Shown piece after piece: positions 21,607 through 24,996 of a DNA stretch of 24,996 nucleotides (position 1 is the stretch's first letter; every line of letters starts with the position of its first letter). The position numbers and the translations under genes were made by a program. The DNA comes from Bacillota bacterium (lineage in GTDB: Bacteria; Bacillota; Clostridia; DSM-8532), in assembly GCA_023459915.1 (NCBI GenBank), contig JAEWSN010000178.1:1-24996 (forward strand), written 5' to 3'. The notes under the pieces are model-generated. The model saw only the letters and a list, made by a program, of their open reading frames with translations. It was not told where the DNA came from and searched no databases.

Positions 21607-21807
21607 TCAGGCCTCCACATGCGCGTTGAGCGCGTCGATGAGCTTCTTCGCGTCGATGCCGTGCACCATGCACGCGTCCTCGATGCTCTCGCCGGACGCC
21701 GACGGGCAGCCGATGCAATGCATGCCGTGCTGCATGAAGATGGGCGCGGTGGTTCTGTCCATGCGAAGCACGTCCATGATGATCATGTCACTTGTGATTT
21801 TTGCCAT
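21607..21807 (-). CDS. DUF1858 / hybrid-cluster-associated redox disulfide protein
   Basis: 66 aa, small cytoplasmic protein. MAKITSDMIIMDVLRMD, then APIFMQHGMHCIGCPSASGESIEDAC matches DUF1858 (TIGR03980-like), in which a CxxC pair (Cys31, Cys34) is thought to work as a redox disulfide. The length is typical. The start at 21807 has a near-perfect AAGGAGG 4 bp upstream; the longer frame upstream is not used. It has its own promoter and a structured leader and precedes the DRTGG/hydrogenase-like operon, so it may supply a redox input to it (inference). Confidence 0.88.
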   Translation of the reverse strand: MAKITSDMIIMDVLRMDRTTAPIFMQHGMHCIGCPSASGESIEDACMVHGIDAKKLIDALNAHVEA

Positions 21808-21822
21808 GTTGCCTCCTTGAAG

Positions 21823-21876
21823 CGCCATCTCCCGGATGGCGGGATGTCCTGGTGTGTATGGCCGCGCTCCGCGGCC
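21823..21876. promoter_or_regulatory. Two hairpins in the leader of the DUF1858 operon
   Basis: CGCCATC-TCCCG-GATGGCG (21823-21841) and GGCCGCG-CTC-CGCGGCC (21860-21876) are both perfect 7-bp stems between the promoter and the ribosome site. Their role is unknown; no T tract follows. Confidence 0.5.
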
Positions 21877-21889
21877 GGTGTCTCCTTGA

Positions 21890-21917
21890 ATTATACCAGA
21901 TTTGGCCCGAATCGCAA
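21890..21917 (-). promoter_or_regulatory. Promoter of the DUF1858/DRTGG/hydrogenase-like operon
   Basis: Minus strand -35 TTGCGA (21917-21912), 16-bp spacer ending TGG, -10 TATAAT (21895-21890), giving an extended -10 (TGGTATAAT). Confidence 0.8.
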
Positions 21918-21930
21918 GAATCCCGGGCGC

Positions 21931-21960
21931 TTGACGCCCTTTCCCGGGCTGTGGTACGTT
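21931..21960 (+). promoter_or_regulatory. Candidate promoter of apgM
   Basis: Plus strand -35 TTGACG (21931-21936), 18-bp spacer, weak -10 TACGTT (21955-21960). Small inverted repeats (GGGCG/CGCCC and two CCCGGG sites) surround the -35. The 106-bp leader to apgM shows no gene. Confidence 0.45.
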
Positions 21961-22066
21961 GGACAAAACAAGCAGGACAGGGTCATCTGCCGCCCGGCGG
22001 ATCACCCCTGTGGCGCAACGCGCGGCCGTGAGAAACCGCCACACGTTGCCGCAATGAGGAGATTTC

Positions 22067-23284
22067 ATGAAATACGCAGTGCTGCTGTGCGACGGCATGG
22101 CCGATGTTCCCGTTCCCGCGCTTGGCGGAAAAACTCCGATGGAGGCCGCGGACATCCCCCACATGGACACCCTGTTCCAGACGGCATTGGCTGGACTGGC
22201 CACCACGGTTCCCGAGAACTATCCCGCCGGCAGCGATGTCGCGAATCTCTCTGTTTTCGGGTATGCGCCGGAAACATACTATACCGGCCGTTCCCCGCTC
22301 GAGGCCGTCAGCATGGGGCTGACCATGCGCGACGGGGAAGCCGCCCTCCGCTGCAATCTTGTCACCCTGGGCGGAGAAGGTCCCCTGGCCTCGCGAATCA
22401 TGGAAGACTACAGCGCCGGTGAAATCTCCACCGAAGAGGCACGGGCGCTGATGGCGGATGTGGCGGCCGCGCTCGATGGCCCGGATTGGTCCTTCCACGG
22501 CGGCATCAGCTATCGGCACTGCATGCTGTGGATGAATGGACCACTGGACATCGGCCTCACCCCGCCCCATGACATCAGCGGACAGCCGATTGTCGATCAT
22601 TTGCCCAAAGGCCCCGGCGCAGACATCGTTCAGGCACTGATTGCAAAGTCCATGGATGTGCTGTCCAACCACCCGATCAATCTGGCCCGTGTGGCCGCCG
22701 GGAAAAACCCGGCCAACGCCATCTGGCTGTGGGGACAAGGCAGCAAGCCCTCCCTGCCGTTGTTCACCTCTTTGTACGGCCTGCGCGGCGCGGTCATCTC
22801 GGCGGTGGATCTCATCAAGGGCATCGGGCTGGCCGCGGGCCTCACGTCCATCGACGTTCCGGGTGCCACGGGAAACTACCACACGAACTATCGTGGCAAG
22901 GCCGATGCCGCGTTGCGCGTGCTGCGGGAAGAGGCGGACTTCGTCTACATTCATGTGGAAGCCCCGGACGAATGCGGTCATCAGGGCCAGGTGGCACAGA
23001 AAAGGGACAGTCTCTCCCGTATCGACGCGGAGCTGCTGGCGCCCCTGCTGCAAGGGCTGCGGAACATGGGTGATTTCCGGTTGCTGATCATGCCGGATCA
23101 TCCCACCCCCCTGCACCTGCGCACCCATACGCGGGAACCGGTACCCTTCCTGCTGTACGACAGCCGTCGTGAACAGTCCGTCCCCGGACAGGCAAAGACG
23201 TTCAGCGAGGCCACCGCCCGTGCGACCGGGCTGTATCTGCCCAAGGCGGATCGGTTGATGGGGCAGCTGCTGGAACGGGCATAA
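22067..23284 (+). CDS. apgM: Cofactor-independent phosphoglycerate mutase, archaeal type (ApgM)
   Basis: 405 aa. Alkaline-phosphatase-superfamily enzyme that interconverts 3- and 2-phosphoglycerate in glycolysis. Family motifs: LLCDGMADVPV (Asp9, metal), GSDVANLSVFGY (55-66, with the phosphorylated Ser), YTGRSPLEA, a middle insert domain with FHGGISYRHCML, then HVEAPDECGHQG, and MPDHPTPLHLRTHT near the C-terminus (metal ligands). Length is normal. The start at 22067 follows GAGGAG. Some bacterial members of this family are annotated as proposed homoserine kinases when next to threonine genes; no threonine gene is next to it here, so the mutase call is preferred. It is convergent with the PP2C-LysM gene. 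Confidence 0.9.
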   Translation: MKYAVLLCDGMADVPVPALGGKTPMEAADIPHMDTLFQTALAGLATTVPENYPAGSDVANLSVFGYAPETYYTGRSPLEAVSMGLTMRDGEAALRCNLVTLGGEGPLASRIMEDYSAGEISTEEARALMADVAAALDGPDWSFHGGISYRHCMLWMNGPLDIGLTPPHDISGQPIVDHLPKGPGADIVQALIAKSMDVLSNHPINLARVAAGKNPANAIWLWGQGSKPSLPLFTSLYGLRGAVISAVDLIKGIGLAAGLTSIDVPGATGNYHTNYRGKADAALRVLREEADFVYIHVEAPDECGHQGQVAQKRDSLSRIDAELLAPLLQGLRNMGDFRLLIMPDHPTPLHLRTHTREPVPFLLYDSRREQSVPGQAKTFSEATARATGLYLPKADRLMGQLLERA

Positions 23285-23285
23285 C

Positions 23286-23349
23286 GGGTTTCCGGGGTTT
23301 GCTGGTTTTCCGGGGGTCCCGGGGGTTGTGGGCTTTCCGGGATTTCCGG
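23286..23349. repeat. G-rich imperfect repeat just after the apgM stop
   Basis: TTTCCGG recurs four times (23289, 23307, 23334 and 23343) between runs of three to five Gs on the plus strand. Starts directly after the TAA at 23282-23284. The G runs could form a quadruplex in the apgM transcript. Confidence 0.6.
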
Positions 23350-23355
23350 CGCAAC

Positions 23356-23397
23356 AAAAAACCGCTGTACGGGGCGTCCCAGCGCAGCGGTTTTTTC
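23356..23397. terminator. Bidirectional terminator between apgM and the PP2C-LysM gene
   Basis: AAAAAACCGCTG (23356-23367) pairs with CAGCGGTTTTTT (23385-23396), with a smaller GGG/CCC hairpin in the loop. T runs on both strands allow it to end both convergent transcripts. Confidence 0.88.
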
Positions 23398-23425
23398 ATG
23401 TCATGATGTCAATGTCTTGATGTCA
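23398..23425. repeat. 14-bp tandem repeat (2 copies) downstream of the PP2C-LysM gene
   Basis: ATGTCATGATGTCA followed by ATGTCTTGATGTCA, one mismatch, next to the terminator. It lies 41 bp past the stop of the minus-strand gene. Confidence 0.7.
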
Positions 23426-23466
23426 ACTTGCCCGAACCGCATCCCGTGCCGGCCGGCGCCATCCCG

Positions 23467-24816
23467 TCAGTTGCCCTTGAGCACTTCGGCCGGGGGCACC
23501 TTCAGCTCCTGTCCAATCTGAATCTTGGACGGATCGGAAATGCCGTTGTATGTCTGGAATGCGTCGAGCAGGGACGCGTCATTGTAGAGACCGCGGACAA
23601 TGGCACTGAGCGTGTCCCCCGACTTGACGACATAGGTGGTTTCCGCAGCCGGTTCCGGTGTGGGCTCCGGCGTGGGTTCCGGCGTCACCTCGGGGGTGGG
23701 CTCCGGTGTGGGCTCCGGCGTGGCGTCGATGCTCGCGGAGACCGACGGTGAGGCGGACGGGGATGCCGACGCGGAGGGCCGCTTGTCCTTGGGGTTGAGC
23801 AGCGAACTGAAGATGATGAACAGGATGATCAGCGCCACCACGATGGTGAGCCCGAACAGGCCGGCGTAAATGAGATTCTCACGTCCGGCGGGTTTGCGGT
23901 TGTACCGATAGGTGACCGCAGGGGTGCGGCTGAGCGCGTCCACACGGGACTTCATCGCGGGCCGCTTGGCGCTTCCCTGCACGTCGTAGATTTTCTCGAT
24001 TTGCACCACCAGGGCGGTGAGATCTCCGCGATGGGTGCGCTTCATGGCCTCTGCGACCAGACGGCCGGCAATGATGGTGCTTTCCCCACCCGCTGCCAGA
24101 ATATCCTCCACGCGTTCCTCGCCGAGTGTTTCGAGAATGCCGTGGCTGACCATCAGGAAAGTGTCTTCCTCCTCGAAGGGCATCGGGTCGGAAACGATGA
24201 CCGGACTGTCCTCCCGCTCTTCCCCCTCGGCCAGCTCCGGCTCTTCCTCGGAAGGAATGAAAAGGTCCTCGCGTTCGGATTCCTCCTCGGTCAGGACGCC
24301 GAGATTGACCAGCTTCTGCCGCTTGGACTGCTCCCTGGCCAGGGAGGTGAAGGCATCCCCGCGCATGAGGTAGACATGGCCCAGCCCCACCGTTGCCGCC
24401 ACCGCATACCCTTCGGAGAGAAGCAGTCCGGAAAAGCCGACGCGCCGCAGGTCGTCCTGCTCCGGGGTGTGGTTCATCTCCAGGATGCTGTTGAGCAGGC
24501 GGGCCGCCCCGCCGATGCGGGTGGAAAGCTCGTGCGTCTTGGCCTCAAGATCTCCCTCGAACGCCGCAATGCGGTCTTGCAGCCGATCGAGCTCCCGGAG
24601 GATGGATACGCTGGCAGAGGTGTCCGCCGCGTTGTTCATGTTGTCTGCGATGGAAAAAAGATATTCGCTGCCCCGGTTTTCCATGGAGGCTTCCACGTTG
24701 TCCAACTGGTGTTCCGACTGGAAGCGGCCGTTCAGATAGAAGTCGGAAGCATTCTGTTCCCTGCCGTAGCCAATGTGCGAGAATACAGACGCATTGATTC
24801 GAATCACGTTGCTCAT
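23467..24816 (-). CDS. Membrane protein: degenerate PP2C phosphatase-like domain + TM helix + external LysM domain
   Basis: 449 aa. Residues 1-275 resemble a PP2C fold: HIGYGREQNASDFYL (14-28), FSIADNMNNA (54-63) where DGMGG is usual, VGLGHVYLMRGDAF (143-156) where GDSRxY is usual, FLMVSHGIL (220-228) where SDGL is usual, and THRGDLTALVVQI (261-273). Asp58 and Asp265 remain, but the SDG aspartate is His, so it may be inactive or altered. An acidic, Glu-rich insert is at 176-218. A single membrane helix spans about 315-340. Next comes a SASPSAS and (TPEP)n linker (348-392), then a LysM domain YVVKSGDTLSAIV to IGQELKVPP (394-442). Positive residues before the helix favour a cytoplasmic phosphatase-like domain and an outside LysM that would bind peptidoglycan. 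The start at 24816 follows GAGGAG. Monocistronic as far as seen. Confidence 0.8.
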   Translation of the reverse strand: MSNVIRINASVFSHIGYGREQNASDFYLNGRFQSEHQLDNVEASMENRGSEYLFSIADNMNNAADTSASVSILRELDRLQDRIAAFEGDLEAKTHELSTRIGGAARLLNSILEMNHTPEQDDLRRVGFSGLLLSEGYAVAATVGLGHVYLMRGDAFTSLAREQSKRQKLVNLGVLTEEESEREDLFIPSEEEPELAEGEEREDSPVIVSDPMPFEEEDTFLMVSHGILETLGEERVEDILAAGGESTIIAGRLVAEAMKRTHRGDLTALVVQIEKIYDVQGSAKRPAMKSRVDALSRTPAVTYRYNRKPAGRENLIYAGLFGLTIVVALIILFIIFSSLLNPKDKRPSASASPSASPSVSASIDATPEPTPEPTPEVTPEPTPEPTPEPAAETTYVVKSGDTLSAIVRGLYNDASLLDAFQTYNGISDPSKIQIGQELKVPPAEVLKGN

Positions 24817-24866
24817 CGCCATCTCCTCTTCCGTTCCCACAGGCGGATCTGCCCGTTTACGCGACC

Positions 24867-24896
24867 ATCATATCACAAGCGCGATTTTCGGCGCAA
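24867..24896 (-). promoter_or_regulatory. Promoter of the PP2C-LysM gene
   Basis: Minus strand -35 TTGCGC (24896-24891), 18-bp spacer, -10 TATGAT (24872-24867), about 50 bp upstream of the start. The remaining 24897-24996 shows no gene. Confidence 0.65.
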
Positions 24897-24996
24897 CACA
24901 CGCGGGAGAATGATCCCCTGCCGTGACCAACTGCCTGTGAACCGTGCCAAAATCCGCACTGGATAAGGATTTTCCAGTCCAGTTGACAACAGTCTG

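Noticed and set aside
21983..23128. 381-codon minus-strand frame over apgM
   Set aside because: It is antisense to apgM, which has full family motifs and a good start.
24001..24966. 321-codon plus-strand frame over the PP2C-LysM gene
   Set aside because: It is an antisense shadow of a gene with recognisable TM and LysM regions; it lacks a ribosome site.

Overview
This is a chromosomal window of high G+C that looks like a Clostridia-type member of the Bacillota. The signs are a T-box leader in front of a prolyl-tRNA synthetase, strong GGAGG ribosome sites, consensus TTGACA/TATAAT promoters, tRNA genes with encoded CCA, a two-subunit PyrK/PyrD (type 1B) pyrimidine branch, archaeal-type ApgM, and a DRTGG / ATP-binding / hydrogenase-like / PHP cluster. 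No species can be named from the sequence alone. No phage, transposase, CRISPR array or rRNA is present. Almost everything is on the minus strand; rlmA, an RsbW-like gene and apgM are on the plus strand.

Layout. 1-1.7 kb: a LarA-like nickel-pincer isomerase fragment cut by the window edge, a maltose-type O-acetyltransferase, and a tRNA-His/tRNA-Gln pair with its promoter and terminator. 1.8-4.7 kb: a two-gene catabolic-looking operon (GPH sugar/glycoside symporter plus CehA/McbA PHP metallohydrolase) behind a promoter carrying three identical 11-bp boxes exactly 25 bp apart. 4.8-6.6 kb: proS under a T-box. 6.7-8.4 kb: divergent DUF554 membrane protein and RlmA-type 23S rRNA methyltransferase with a perfect palindrome between them. 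8.5-10.7 kb: glutamine-dependent NAD synthetase downstream of tRNA-Gly and a terminator/attenuator. 10.75-14.7 kb: an RNA-modification operon (rsmF-like, rsuA/rluB-like, a PF13679-like methyltransferase) ending with a glyoxalase-like gene. 14.8-15.3 kb: a lone RsbW-like ATPase. 15.3-18.2 kb: pyrK-pyrD-OPRT-like pyrimidine operon. 18.3-21.9 kb: DUF1858, DRTGG, HATPase, H-cluster-like iron-sulfur protein, DRTGG and PHP protein, tightly overlapping. 22-23.3 kb: apgM. 23.4-24.9 kb: a membrane protein joining a degenerate PP2C phosphatase fold to an external LysM domain.

The most unusual cross-window signal is a family of unrelated short tandem repeats (units of 12, 13, 14, 17, 22, 30 and 36 bp). 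Most sit on or next to stop codons: the GPH/CehA junction, the cehA-like end, the DUF554 end, the pyrD end, the PHP gene end, and the apgM/LysM convergent region. One is an in-frame insert inside rsmF. The other points of interest are the PP2C-LysM fusion, the non-canonical H-cluster protein in a probable redox-sensing operon, the direct-repeat operator, and a TGGGGTCTGACCCCA palindrome that forms part of the pyrD reading frame.
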